This document shows positions 1 to 5,204 of a DNA stretch of 5,977 nt, in pieces. The first letter of the stretch is position 1, and every line of letters begins with the position of its first letter. This stretch comes from an uncultured Clostridia bacterium. Lineage in GTDB: Bacteria; Bacillota; Clostridia; TANB77; CAG-508. Below the pieces are notes generated by a model. The model was not told the DNA's origin, did not search any database, and saw only the letters and a list, made by a program, of their open reading frames with translations. Location of the stretch: contig CAKPOI010000049.1 in NCBI GenBank assembly GCA_934169775.1, positions 1 to 5,977 of the forward strand. The letters are read 5' to 3'. Made by a program: the position numbers and the translations under genes.

Positions 1-57
1 TTTATTATATTTGCTATGTTTTTTCTTATATTTTATATTACGGCAATCACGGTATAG
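1..57 (+). CDS. Possible 3' end of a host membrane-protein gene (partial)
   Basis: The first 18 codons of the window read a hydrophobic segment (FIIFAMFFLIFYITAITV) that ends in TAG at 55-57, directly before the attachment repeat. It looks like a C-terminal membrane helix. T-rich DNA often reads as hydrophobic by chance, and only 18 codons are visible, so this is weak. The opposite strand is also open in one frame. Confidence 0.25.
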   Translation, partial: FIIFAMFFLIFYITAITV

Positions 58-76
58 CTTTGATTTTGTGCAATGT
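58..76. repeat. Left attachment-site repeat (putative attL core)
   Basis: The 19-mer CTTTGATTTTGTGCAATGT is identical to positions 5878-5896. The flanking bases differ on both sides, as expected for an attachment core shared by phage and chromosome. It lies directly after a possible host stop codon (TAG, 55-57). The interior sequence that follows (AATGTATATAATAATAAAA) is loosely dif-like, but the match is too weak to name the recombinase. Confidence 0.75.
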
Positions 77-97
77 ATATAATAATAAAAGTTGTTT

Positions 98-114
98 AGG
101 GGGACTATCCCCCT
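98..114. other. GC-rich hairpin at operon end (terminator or origin element)
   Basis: The stem AGGGGGA / TCCCCCT (7 bp, 98-104 with 108-114) closes a CTA loop. On the plus strand it is followed by TTTTGTGTCTT, so it may stop host transcription entering from the left. On the minus strand, where the phage operon arrives, the following tract is only moderately U-rich. In a genome this AT-rich, an uninterrupted G5/C5 stem is notable, and it may belong to the origin region. Confidence 0.6.
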
Positions 115-125
115 TTTGTGTCTTC

Positions 126-173
126 CTTATAAGATTTTCTAGCTCCATATTCTGTCGCAGAAAATCTAATAAG
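126..173. other. Long hairpin, candidate origin or packaging signal
   Basis: Positions 126-140 pair with 159-173 in 14 of 15 positions (core AGATTTTCT / AGAAAATCT, one A-A mismatch at 131/168) around an 18-base loop. A smaller alternative hairpin, TTCTG-TCG-CAGAA (150-162), competes for part of it. In filamentous phages the packaging signal is a long imperfect hairpin in the non-coding intergenic region, and this is the longest stem in the window. The role is inferred from position and structure only. Confidence 0.55.
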
Positions 174-185
174 TGAGGCACAACC

Positions 186-213
186 CCCGCATATCAAAGC
201 TACGCTTCGCGGG
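186..213. other. Compound hairpin downstream of the last operon gene
   Basis: The outer stem CCCGC / GCGGG (186-190 with 209-213) encloses a second stem AAGC-TAC-GCTT (197-207), with an asymmetric internal loop (191-196 opposite 208). It lies 10 bases beyond the stop codon of the 76-aa gene, read on the minus strand. It may be part of the origin, or an end-of-operon RNA structure. It lacks a clear U-tract on either strand. Confidence 0.5.
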
Positions 214-223
214 TAATATTTAT

Positions 224-454
224 TTAAAAGAATTTTTTATAATACGTATCTAAATAAGATACTGGCAATGTCCAATTTTTCGTCATATATTCAAGACTGT
301 TAAAATTTACATATAATCTTGGCAACTTGTTTTTATAATGTACAATAAATTTATTAATTCTTACAGTTGTTAAAAATCTGCCCTTATAGTCAAATTGACT
401 AACTATATCTCCTTCCCCATATAAAATATTATTTTTTGTTAAGAATATTCTCAT
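224..454 (-). CDS. Hypothetical protein, 76 aa, downstream of Rep
   Basis: I do not recognise this gene. The ATG at 454 is preceded by AGGA with 7-base spacing (AGGATAAGCAATG), a usable ribosome binding site, and it overlaps the end of rep by 26 bases, which suggests translational coupling. The product is basic and rich in Lys, Tyr, Phe and Asn, with no membrane helix and no signal peptide. The middle (residues 17-55) looks beta-rich, with alternating hydrophobic residues. Position after Rep at the end of the operon would fit a small replication or regulatory accessory protein, but that is only inference. It is the last gene before the structured region 77-223. Confidence 0.65.
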   Translation of the reverse strand: MRIFLTKNNILYGEGDIVSQFDYKGRFLTTVRINKFIVHYKNKLPRLYVNFNSLEYMTKNWTLPVSYLDTYYKKFF

Positions 455-1175
455 TGCTTATCCTATCTACATTATATTGCTTATATTCACAAGTTCCTAG
501 CATTTCAGTTTCGTATGTACTTTCATATTCTGCATTAATCTCAGACAAATGAAATTTTTTTTCAATTATATCTTCCAATTTCTTAAATTCTTTTAAATCA
601 TGATTAACTATTTCTTCTGGTCTTATTAAATTTCTACTACATAAATATGCTTTTAATCCTTGCAATCTTGTATCTGTTGTATCTTTAGTCATATATTTTA
701 CGATATATGCTCCTATGTTATCTACATGGTTTATTGCATTTATAAATACAAATCCATGACCCCATAAATCTTGTAAATCTCTTTGAGGGATATAAGGAAT
801 ATTTGACAAAACATGATAATGTACAGCTCCTCTTTCTTGAAATTCTACTACTCCAAGATATTTTATATCTTTTCCGAATTTGTATTGTAATTTTTGCTTA
901 AATTTCTTAAACAAATAATTTGCTTTTTTTACATCTGTTAAATTATCAGCAAAAGTCAAAGTGAAAAATTTGTCATATTGTGCGTTAAAATTACAACAAG
1001 CTAATCTACGAACCATATCACGTCTACGTTGATTAGTATTAGCATAATTTTTCAATGCGTTTTCTACGTCATCAGCTGTAGCCTCTGTTCTATTAGCTCC
1101 CCCTTTCCCCCTTATGTAATTTTGATAGGAGTAAACCTCTACAATATTACCAGTAATAATATACTTTTTGAGCAT
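429..1175 (-). CDS. Rolling-circle replication initiator (HUH Rep, ORF2/G2P type)
   Basis: Rep nicks the phage origin, stays attached to the 5' end through a tyrosine, and drives rolling-circle replication with host polymerase. In the 248-aa product, motif I is FFTLTF (70-75), the metal-binding HUH motif is H119-Y120-H121 in the context AVHYHVLSN, and the tyrosine motif is Y157-IVK-Y161 in AYIVKYMTKD; Y157 or Y161 should be the nucleophile. This layout matches the single-domain G2P/ORF2 Rep family of inoviruses and some small plasmids. No helicase domain follows. The start chosen is ATG 1175 because AGGAGG lies 7 bases upstream; an in-frame TTG at 1199 would place that site inside the gene. 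Its first codons contain an unusual G-run (1097-1113). The C-terminal third (about 185-248) is acidic and basic, and is not recognisable. Confidence 0.92.
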   Translation of the reverse strand: MLKKYIITGNIVEVYSYQNYIRGKGGANRTEATADDVENALKNYANTNQRRRDMVRRLACCNFNAQYDKFFTLTFADNLTDVKKANYLFKKFKQKLQYKFGKDIKYLGVVEFQERGAVHYHVLSNIPYIPQRDLQDLWGHGFVFINAINHVDNIGAYIVKYMTKDTTDTRLQGLKAYLCSRNLIRPEEIVNHDLKEFKKLEDIIEKKFHLSEINAEYESTYETEMLGTCEYKQYNVDRISNENILNKK

Positions 1176-1244
1176 GGCAAAACCTCCTAATTTTATCAAA
1201 TAATTTTCTGCTTATTTTCAACTATAATTAAATTAAATATAGAA

Positions 1245-1302
1245 GGAAAAATTTCTTCAAAGTCGCGTTTGCGTTGCAAACAGCTCCTTTTCAGATTTTT
1301 CC
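1245..1302. other. Nested long hairpin between pVI-like gene and rep
   Basis: The outer stem GGAAAAAT / ATTTTTCC (1245-1252 with 1295-1302), a middle stem AAAG / CTTT (1259-1262 with 1287-1290) and an inner stem GTTTGC-GTT-GCAAAC (1267-1281) are concentric. This lies in the only sizeable gap inside the operon (1199-1371, 173 bases). It could be a single-strand origin, an RNA processing site or a structure that limits rep expression. No proper U-tract follows, so it is not a typical terminator. A 56-codon reading frame (1366-1196) crosses it but has no ribosome binding site. Confidence 0.5.
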
Positions 1303-1371
1303 ATCTATGAGTAAAACTGATACTATACAGTAAAACATAGCATTTATAAGTTTGTTTTTTACTCATAAGTT

Positions 1372-1644
1372 TTATTGGACGTTTAGAAATGGTATTTTTC
1401 TTAGTATCCACATAGTCAATTTATATACATGCTCAAAGTTCAATAATATTATTAAAATAGGTATTACAACTGTAATAGTTGCTGGTCTAATGAAGAAACC
1501 TAACAATGTTAAATTATCAAATATTAAACTTAAAAATGAACTAATACTATTAGTCAATTCCGTTGGAAATCCTGGTATATTTATCCAACCAAATACCACT
1601 TGCAGCAATGTCATTATTATATTTAAAAGTGCCTCTATTATCAT
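1372..1644 (-). CDS. pVI-like inovirus minor membrane protein, 90 aa
   Basis: This very hydrophobic protein has about three membrane segments (roughly residues 2-19, 36-52 and 55-70) and a basic tail ending in WILRKIPFLNV. A small polytopic protein directly after the pIII-like gene is the pVI position of filamentous phages, where pIII and pVI together cap the filament. I chose the ATG at 1644 because a perfect AGGAGGT sits 9 bases upstream; an in-frame ATG at 1665 would swallow that site. The start overlaps the stop of the pIII-like gene by four bases (ATGA), a standard sign of coupled translation. The assignment to pVI is by position and topology, not by a diagnostic motif. Confidence 0.75.
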   Translation of the reverse strand: MIIEALLNIIMTLLQVVFGWINIPGFPTELTNSISSFLSLIFDNLTLLGFFIRPATITVVIPILIILLNFEHVYKLTMWILRKIPFLNVQ

Positions 1645-3005
1645 TTTGTAGATACCTCCTCCCATTTCCTTTTAGCCAAGTTTACTAATGCTATTACTAT
1701 AACTACATCAACACCAACTAAATAAATATCATGTATATTTTTTAATATAGAATTGCTTAGTAAACTATTAAAATCAAATGTTGTTGCAGATATAAGTTTA
1801 TTACCTGTAAATGGCTCATTAATATCTGGTATATTCATTACTGGATCACTAAAATTAATATTGACTATTTTATCGAGTATATCAATTATCAACTCAAATG
1901 GGTAAAACAAAAAGCCTAATCTATCAGAAAACCAATCTTTCAAATTAGTAAAATAATTACTAAAGAAATCATCAGAAGGTATAAATAAACTCTTTATGGC
2001 GTCTATCAATAAACTAATTAGCTTATATACAAAAAAGTTCTCTGAAAAAGGGTTTATATAGCTTAGGACTTCTTTTATAGTATCCCATATACCTTTACTG
2101 GTCTTATTCTGTTCGTCTAGTTTTTCATTTTGTTCATCAAGTTTTTTATTCTGGTCATCTAATCTACTATTTGTCTCGTCTTGCTTATCTTTTATTACAT
2201 CTTCAGCTTTTCTCTCTGCAACAGTAAATTCGATACTGTCAAATACAGTTGCACTATCAGAAGCTTTATCAAGAAGTAAGAATTTATAACTTTTACCTGT
2301 TTCAAATGATATACCTAAATTAGACTTTGGTATTAAAAATGGATGATAACTATTACTTACATCCGAAAAATAATACTTAGAAAAATAATTTAATTTAAAA
2401 TCCATTTTAGGATAATAATTGACAACTTGTCCGTCTAATTCTATACCTTCTAAAATTCTAAAAACAAAAGAATTACCCATATAATCAAATTCATTTGGAT
2501 TTATTTCTAATTTATCAAAGTTACCACTTTCCAATGTTTCTTTAGTTGTTACAAAATTTGGTTTACTATTAGAAAATTGAATATCTCCAGTCTTAGCATA
2601 ATAAGTAAATGAACCGTTTTCATCTGGTACATTTACATTAGAAAAATAGCCTAAAATATCTGAACCAAATGTAATAGAAGAAGTAGTATCAAAATCAGAA
2701 AGAGGAGGAATTGTAGAGCCTAATAAAAGCTTAAAGCTAAAAGGACCATTATCACTAAGAAAACGAAAACGTGAAGTAGCATAAAATTTTACAGAATTAT
2801 CCCAAGTAAATATTGATATTGAAGGAGTTTTACTGGACAATATAATAAAATAATTTTCTTTTAACTCACAATTAGAAAAATCAAATTCGTAGGTTTCTCC
2901 ATTTGAAAACTTTATAGGCGTTGCTGCAAATGATTTTGTATTAAAAAATAATATTGCAAATAGAAATATCCCTAAAAAAATTATAAATTTATTTGTTTTT
3001 TTCAT
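1641..3005 (-). CDS. pIII-like adsorption protein (secreted, C-terminally anchored), 454 aa
   Basis: This is the largest phage protein and the probable receptor-binding tip protein. It starts with a Sec signal peptide (basic MKKTNK, hydrophobic core 7-21, likely cleavage after KSFA at 24-27). Residues 28-265 look like a beta-rich extracellular domain. Residues 267-302 are charged and contain three consecutive heptads beginning at L282, L289 and L296 (LDDQNKK, LDEQNEK, LDEQNKT), a short coiled coil. Residues 305-420 are aromatic and amphipathic (several Trp and Phe-rich helices), then a membrane helix (about 427-444) is followed by KRKWEE, which stays in the cytoplasm. ATG 3005 is chosen because it gives the signal peptide and has GAGGTG 9 bases upstream; an earlier in-frame ATG (3050) lies within the previous gene. 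Same architecture as pIII of Gram-negative inoviruses, without clear sequence match that I can cite. Confidence 0.82.
   Translation of the reverse strand: MKKTNKFIIFLGIFLFAILFFNTKSFAATPIKFSNGETYEFDFSNCELKENYFIILSSKTPSISIFTWDNSVKFYATSRFRFLSDNGPFSFKLLLGSTIPPLSDFDTTSSITFGSDILGYFSNVNVPDENGSFTYYAKTGDIQFSNSKPNFVTTKETLESGNFDKLEINPNEFDYMGNSFVFRILEGIELDGQVVNYYPKMDFKLNYFSKYYFSDVSNSYHPFLIPKSNLGISFETGKSYKFLLLDKASDSATVFDSIEFTVAERKAEDVIKDKQDETNSRLDDQNKKLDEQNEKLDEQNKTSKGIWDTIKEVLSYINPFSENFFVYKLISLLIDAIKSLFIPSDDFFSNYFTNLKDWFSDRLGFLFYPFELIIDILDKIVNINFSDPVMNIPDINEPFTGNKLISATTFDFNSLLSNSILKNIHDIYLVGVDVVIVIALVNLAKRKWEEVSTK
2100..2162 (-). repeat. Three tandem 21-bp coding repeats (heptads) in pIII-like gene
   Basis: Codons 282-302 encode three consecutive near-identical heptads, LDDQNKK, LDEQNEK and LDEQNKT. 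Leucine occupies the same position in each, so the segment should form a short coiled coil, possibly a trimer or dimer stalk between the receptor-binding domain and the membrane-proximal part. The copy number of such tandem repeats can vary between relatives. Confidence 0.8.
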
Positions 3006-3018
3006 AATTAAACACACC

Positions 3019-3399
3019 TCACTTTTTCCACATGTGGCGAATAACATCAATTAAAAACCATAACAATATTACAAATAAAATTGTATTAAAAGTTAAAGTT
3101 ACTGTATCTAATTTTGATATTATTTGTTCTTGGTTTTTTATTGATGTATCTTCATTAACTACAATTGTATCTAGTTTATTCAAGACATTTTCGTAATATC
3201 TATCATAATAATCATAAGCAAGTGCTATTTTGTCATTTGCTAGACTTTCTTTATATTCATCAGATTTTATATCCTCTGTAGTATTATTAGCACTTGTTGT
3301 GTTTTCTGTTGCTGTAGAATTTGTTGTATTAGTTGTATTTCCAGCAATATTCAATGATTTTAAATCTACAGCATTATTATTTGTTGTGTTATTATCCAT
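3019..3399 (-). CDS. Asn/Thr-rich single-pass membrane protein, 126 aa
   Basis: I do not recognise a family. Residues 4-45 are low-complexity Asn/Thr/Ser/Ala sequence, residues 46-98 are charged and probably helical (a Tyr-rich stretch YDYYDRYYE at 62-70), and residues 102-120 form one membrane helix followed by RHMWKK. The positive tail predicts C-terminus inside and the long N-terminal part outside; there is no signal peptide. The start follows GGAGGG at good spacing, and the ATG directly abuts the stop of the 47-aa gene (TAAATG). The gene sits between the Zot-like ATPase and the pIII-like gene, so it is likely a minor virion or assembly protein. The Asn/Thr stretch may act as a flexible linker, much as glycine-rich linkers do in classical pIII. 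Confidence 0.7.
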   Translation of the reverse strand: MDNNTTNNNAVDLKSLNIAGNTTNTTNSTATENTTSANNTTEDIKSDEYKESLANDKIALAYDYYDRYYENVLNKLDTIVVNEDTSIKNQEQIISKLDTVTLTFNTILFVILLWFLIDVIRHMWKK

Positions 3400-3543
3400 T
3401 TATAGCCCTCCTTTAAATGTTTTTGGAAATGCAAAGGTTAAAAACATATTAACCAATCGTTCAGTTAAACAAAATATTATACCAAGTGGTAAAGCCTGTT
3501 TAACTACTTGAACTAATAAATCAACGACCGCTGTGTAATCCAT
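3400..3543 (-). CDS. Small hydrophobic protein, 47 aa
   Basis: ATG 3543 has a strong AGGAGGTG site 7 bases upstream, inside the end of the ATPase gene, which it overlaps by 23 bases. The product begins MDYTAVVDLLVQVVKQALPL and has a hydrophobic or amphipathic stretch over about residues 5-40, ending in KTFKGGL. The stop TAA is directly followed by the ATG of the next gene. Coupled position, strong ribosome binding site and membrane-like composition make it a real gene. It could be a minor coat protein (pVII/pIX-like) or a partner of the ATPase; the sequence alone does not decide. Confidence 0.75.
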   Translation of the reverse strand: MDYTAVVDLLVQVVKQALPLGIIFCLTERLVNMFLTFAFPKTFKGGL

Positions 3544-4411
3544 TGACTTTCACCTCCTCGTTTTTATTGTAAATATCTTGTCTTGATATTCCTTTCCACT
3601 CTTTACGATAACGTTTCATCTTAGCAAATGTATCATAACTATTGTAAAGTTCTGGTCTATGAAACCACAAAAACTTACGTTTTATATCAGCTATCAATTT
3701 GCCATTATCCTCAACAGCTGTTTTACCATCAATTACAGTGTTATACTGAATACATGATAAAAAATTTTTACAGATAACAACTGTATCTATTTGCTCACGC
3801 AATGGCTTTGCTAATCTCATATAAACTTGAGATGTACCTACAATATGTTTCCTTTGTTTTCTCTGTTGTGAAACTTCAACCATGACCTCAATAGGTATAT
3901 TTTTACTCTCAAGTGAATTAAACTCAAGATGTATCTCATCAATTAAATACAAGACACCCTCGAAACCATTTGATAAATTTTTTATACAATCTATTCCGTC
4001 ATAAGCTACACATATTTTTATATCAAGTATCTTTTCAATATCTGTTTGTATCTCTCCGTTTTCATCTTTACTTAAAGTAACTTTTCTTGCTAAGCAGTCA
4101 TCAGAAATTCTATAATAAAAAATTTGTGTTACATCTTCGCTTATTTCTTTAATTTCATAATAACAATTTACAGGAAAGTCTTTAATTAACACATTAGTGC
4201 AAAAAACACAATCTTCATACATCTTATTTACTCTTATACAATATTGAACTGCACTCAATGTTTTACCAGCTCCTTGCTCTGCACAAAAAACAAGAAGTCC
4301 TTCTGGATAAAAATATGTTGGGTGTTCTACTGCGAACTTTCTTTTGTAATTTACCACTCGGAATATATTAAAGAAATTGTGTGAACCTGAAAGGCTATCT
4401 AAACTATCCAC
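3521..4411 (-). CDS. Zot/pI-type assembly ATPase, 296 aa
   Basis: This P-loop ATPase of the Zot/pI family powers filament assembly at the inner face of the cell membrane. Walker A is A44-EQGAGK-T51 (K50 and T51 bind the phosphate), Walker B is VLYLIDEI (153-160, D158 and E159), and GTSQVY (192-197) following a basic RKQRK (184-188) fits the sensor region of the family. Pfam Zot should match residues about 36-215. Unlike M13 pI there is no membrane helix after the ATPase domain; the C-terminal part (220-296) is polar and basic, so membrane binding probably needs one of the small neighbouring membrane proteins. The start is GTG at 4411 with GGAGG 8 bases upstream; it overlaps the end of the 52-aa gene by 8 bases. 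Confidence 0.9.
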   Translation of the reverse strand: MDSLDSLSGSHNFFNIFRVVNYKRKFAVEHPTYFYPEGLLVFCAEQGAGKTLSAVQYCIRVNKMYEDCVFCTNVLIKDFPVNCYYEIKEISEDVTQIFYYRISDDCLARKVTLSKDENGEIQTDIEKILDIKICVAYDGIDCIKNLSNGFEGVLYLIDEIHLEFNSLESKNIPIEVMVEVSQQRKQRKHIVGTSQVYMRLAKPLREQIDTVVICKNFLSCIQYNTVIDGKTAVEDNGKLIADIKRKFLWFHRPELYNSYDTFAKMKRYRKEWKGISRQDIYNKNEEVKVNGLHSGR

Positions 4412-4562
4412 GTATCTCGCCTCCAGTCATTAAAAATACTAATAAATCTACTAAAACTATTGTTATTGCTGTATATGATAAAACTTTTAAAATTTTTCTT
4501 AAATGATATAAAACTTTTCCTATTACTTTTTTAAAATATAATATTATAATACTTAATTTCAT
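4404..4562 (-). CDS. Small single-pass membrane protein, 52 aa
   Basis: ATG 4562 is preceded by AGGGGG with 8-base spacing. The product starts MKLSIIILYFKKVIGKVLYH, has a basic amphipathic part (10-27) and one clear membrane helix (about 28-47), and ends MTGGEIRG. Its last codons carry the GGAGG that serves the GTG start of the ATPase, so the two are surely co-translated. It is the first gene after the terminator behind the coat gene. By position it could be a minor coat protein or the missing membrane anchor of the ATPase. No family recognised. Confidence 0.72.
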   Translation of the reverse strand: MKLSIIILYFKKVIGKVLYHLRKILKVLSYTAITIVLVDLLVFLMTGGEIRG

Positions 4563-4578
4563 TTGCTTTCCCCCTATT

Positions 4579-4615
4579 AAAAAAATAAAAGAGAAGAACT
4601 AGTAAAGTCCCTCTC
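4579..4615 (-). terminator. Rho-independent terminator after the major coat gene
   Basis: Read on the minus strand, GAGAGGGACT pairs with AGTTCTTCTC (8 Watson-Crick and 2 G-U pairs, 4606-4615 with 4591-4600) around a TTACT loop and is followed directly by a T-tract, TTTTATTTTTTT. It lies 12 bases after the coat stop codon. Filamentous phages such as M13 have a terminator right behind the coat gene, which lets coat and ssDNA-binding mRNA be far more abundant than assembly-gene mRNA. The downstream genes then depend on read-through or on another promoter, none of which I can see clearly. Confidence 0.85.
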
Positions 4616-4881
4616 AACTAGTAAAAACTAGAATTTGATTTTGCCTTTTGTTACGGCATTTGTGAATATTTGTTTTAGTTTTCTTGCACCAAACCACATT
4701 AACACAAACGCCATACCAACACCTACAATACTAGCTAATATTGCTACTAATTGTGCTGGTGTAATTGAAGCAACTAAAGCGTCTGAAAGTGGCTTTATTA
4801 CTGCTGCAACATTTGTAGCACCTTCCATACTAACACCTCCCTATTTCAAAACATTGATATATATAAACTAGGTAGAACTAG
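4597..4881. repeat. AACTAG hexamers flanking the coat gene, five copies
   Basis: AACTAG occurs at 4597, 4616 and 4626 downstream of the coat gene, and at 4866 and 4876 upstream of it, all in the same orientation. The first two are part of a 10-base direct repeat AACTAGTAAA. Two pairs (4616/4626 and 4866/4876) are spaced by exactly 10 bases, one helical turn. The copies downstream overlap the terminator stem. Meaning unknown. Confidence 0.4.
4628..4828 (-). CDS. Major coat protein (pVIII-like), 66 aa
   Basis: This protein would form the filament in thousands of copies. Residues 1-25 (MEGATNVAAVIKPLSDALVA and following) are small, mildly amphipathic and partly acidic; residues 26-47 are one membrane helix rich in Ala, Val, Gly and Met; residues 49-66 are basic (RKLK, TKGKIKF) and would face the ssDNA inside the filament. 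That is the typical coat layout. There is no leader peptide, as in phage Pf3, so the N-terminus is probably inserted directly, by YidC-type machinery. GGAGGTG lies 6 bases upstream of ATG 4828. Directly followed by a terminator, and flanked by clustered AACTAG hexamers. Confidence 0.87.
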   Translation of the reverse strand: MEGATNVAAVIKPLSDALVASITPAQLVAILASIVGVGMAFVLMWFGARKLKQIFTNAVTKGKIKF

Positions 4882-4887
4882 AGTATA
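4882..4887 (-). promoter_or_regulatory. Possible -10 element of a coat-gene promoter
   Basis: TATACT on the minus strand, about 54 bases before the coat start, matches the sigma-A -10 well, but no convincing -35 lies 16-18 bases upstream. A separate coat promoter would fit the known need for much more coat protein than other products. The call is tentative. Confidence 0.3.
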
Positions 4888-4888
4888 A

Positions 4889-5188
4889 CTATTTTGACAT
4901 ACTTGATACATCTACAGGAGTAACTTTGACACTTCCTGACTTTAGAAAAGAAACGTCAAATGTTAAATTAATATCTTGATATGGCTTAAATGTTACTAAT
5001 GTTGCTATAAGTTTGCTATCTATAGGCAATTTGAATAATCTTTCGTTTATTACTCCATCTTCATCTATTTCATCAACTTTTAATTCATATTTTTCTGGAT
5101 AATTAATTACTTCTCCTTTATCATTCTTAAATGTTCCTGCATCTTTTTTTAATATTCCTTTAAATTTAAAATTTCCTTCACAATACAT
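4889..5188 (-). CDS. Probable ssDNA-binding protein (gpV-like), 99 aa
   Basis: By size, position just before the coat gene, and composition this is the inovirus ssDNA-binding protein, which coats newly made single strands and hands them to the assembly machine. The product has no membrane helix. It is rich in charged residues and alternating beta-type segments (FKFKGILKK 7-15, EKYELKVDEIDE, INERLFKLPI, INLTFDVSF, GSVKVTPVDV), consistent with an OB fold. It contains aromatic residues (Y2, F7, F9, F20, Y30, Y34) suited to stacking on bases. GGAGG lies 10 bases before ATG 5188. It follows the interrupted 53-codon gene by 16 bases. In M13 the equivalent protein also represses translation of phage mRNAs, which may matter for the leader structure at 5369-5411. 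Family membership is inferred, not read from a motif. Confidence 0.7.
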   Translation of the reverse strand: MYCEGNFKFKGILKKDAGTFKNDKGEVINYPEKYELKVDEIDEDGVINERLFKLPIDSKLIATLVTFKPYQDINLTFDVSFLKSGSVKVTPVDVSSMSK

Positions 5189-5204
5189 AATCTTTTTACC
5201 TCCA

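Larger units (their letters stand above)
77..223. other. Non-coding intergenic region, candidate replication origin
   Basis: This 147-base stretch has no convincing gene but holds three separate hairpins (98-114, 126-173, 186-213). In inoviruses the largest non-coding gap carries the plus- and minus-strand origins and the packaging signal, often next to rep. Here rep is the penultimate gene before this region. I cannot identify the nick site by reading. Confidence 0.5.

Noticed and set aside
63..90. Classic XerC/XerD dif site at the left end
   Set aside because: The centre TGTATA matches the E. coli dif centre, but the arms match poorly, and the right-hand copy diverges within the centre. 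The Firmicutes dif right arm (TTATGTAAACT-like) is absent.
1175..1199. Upstream TTG start of rep at 1199
   Set aside because: The AGGAGG ribosome binding site would lie inside the coding sequence; ATG 1175 is correctly spaced from it.
1196..1411. Minus-strand reading frame of 71 codons (or 56 from ATG 1366) between the pVI-like gene and rep
   Set aside because: Neither start has a ribosome binding site, the longer form lies within the 90-aa gene in another frame, and the product crosses a nested hairpin. Kept only as a low possibility.
1352..1651. Plus-strand frame of 99 codons
   Set aside because: It is the antisense of the 90-aa membrane protein, has no ribosome binding site, and its composition mirrors the real gene.
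3005..3050. Upstream start of the pIII-like gene at 3050
   Set aside because: It would add 15 residues before a clean signal peptide, inside the coding region of the previous gene; ATG 3005 has its own GAGGTG site.
3230..3511. Plus-strand frame of 93 codons
   Set aside because: Antisense to the 126-aa and 47-aa genes, which both have strong ribosome binding sites and touch their neighbours.
4635..4871. Plus-strand frame of 78 codons
   Set aside because: Antisense to the major coat gene; the minus-strand product has the typical coat layout.
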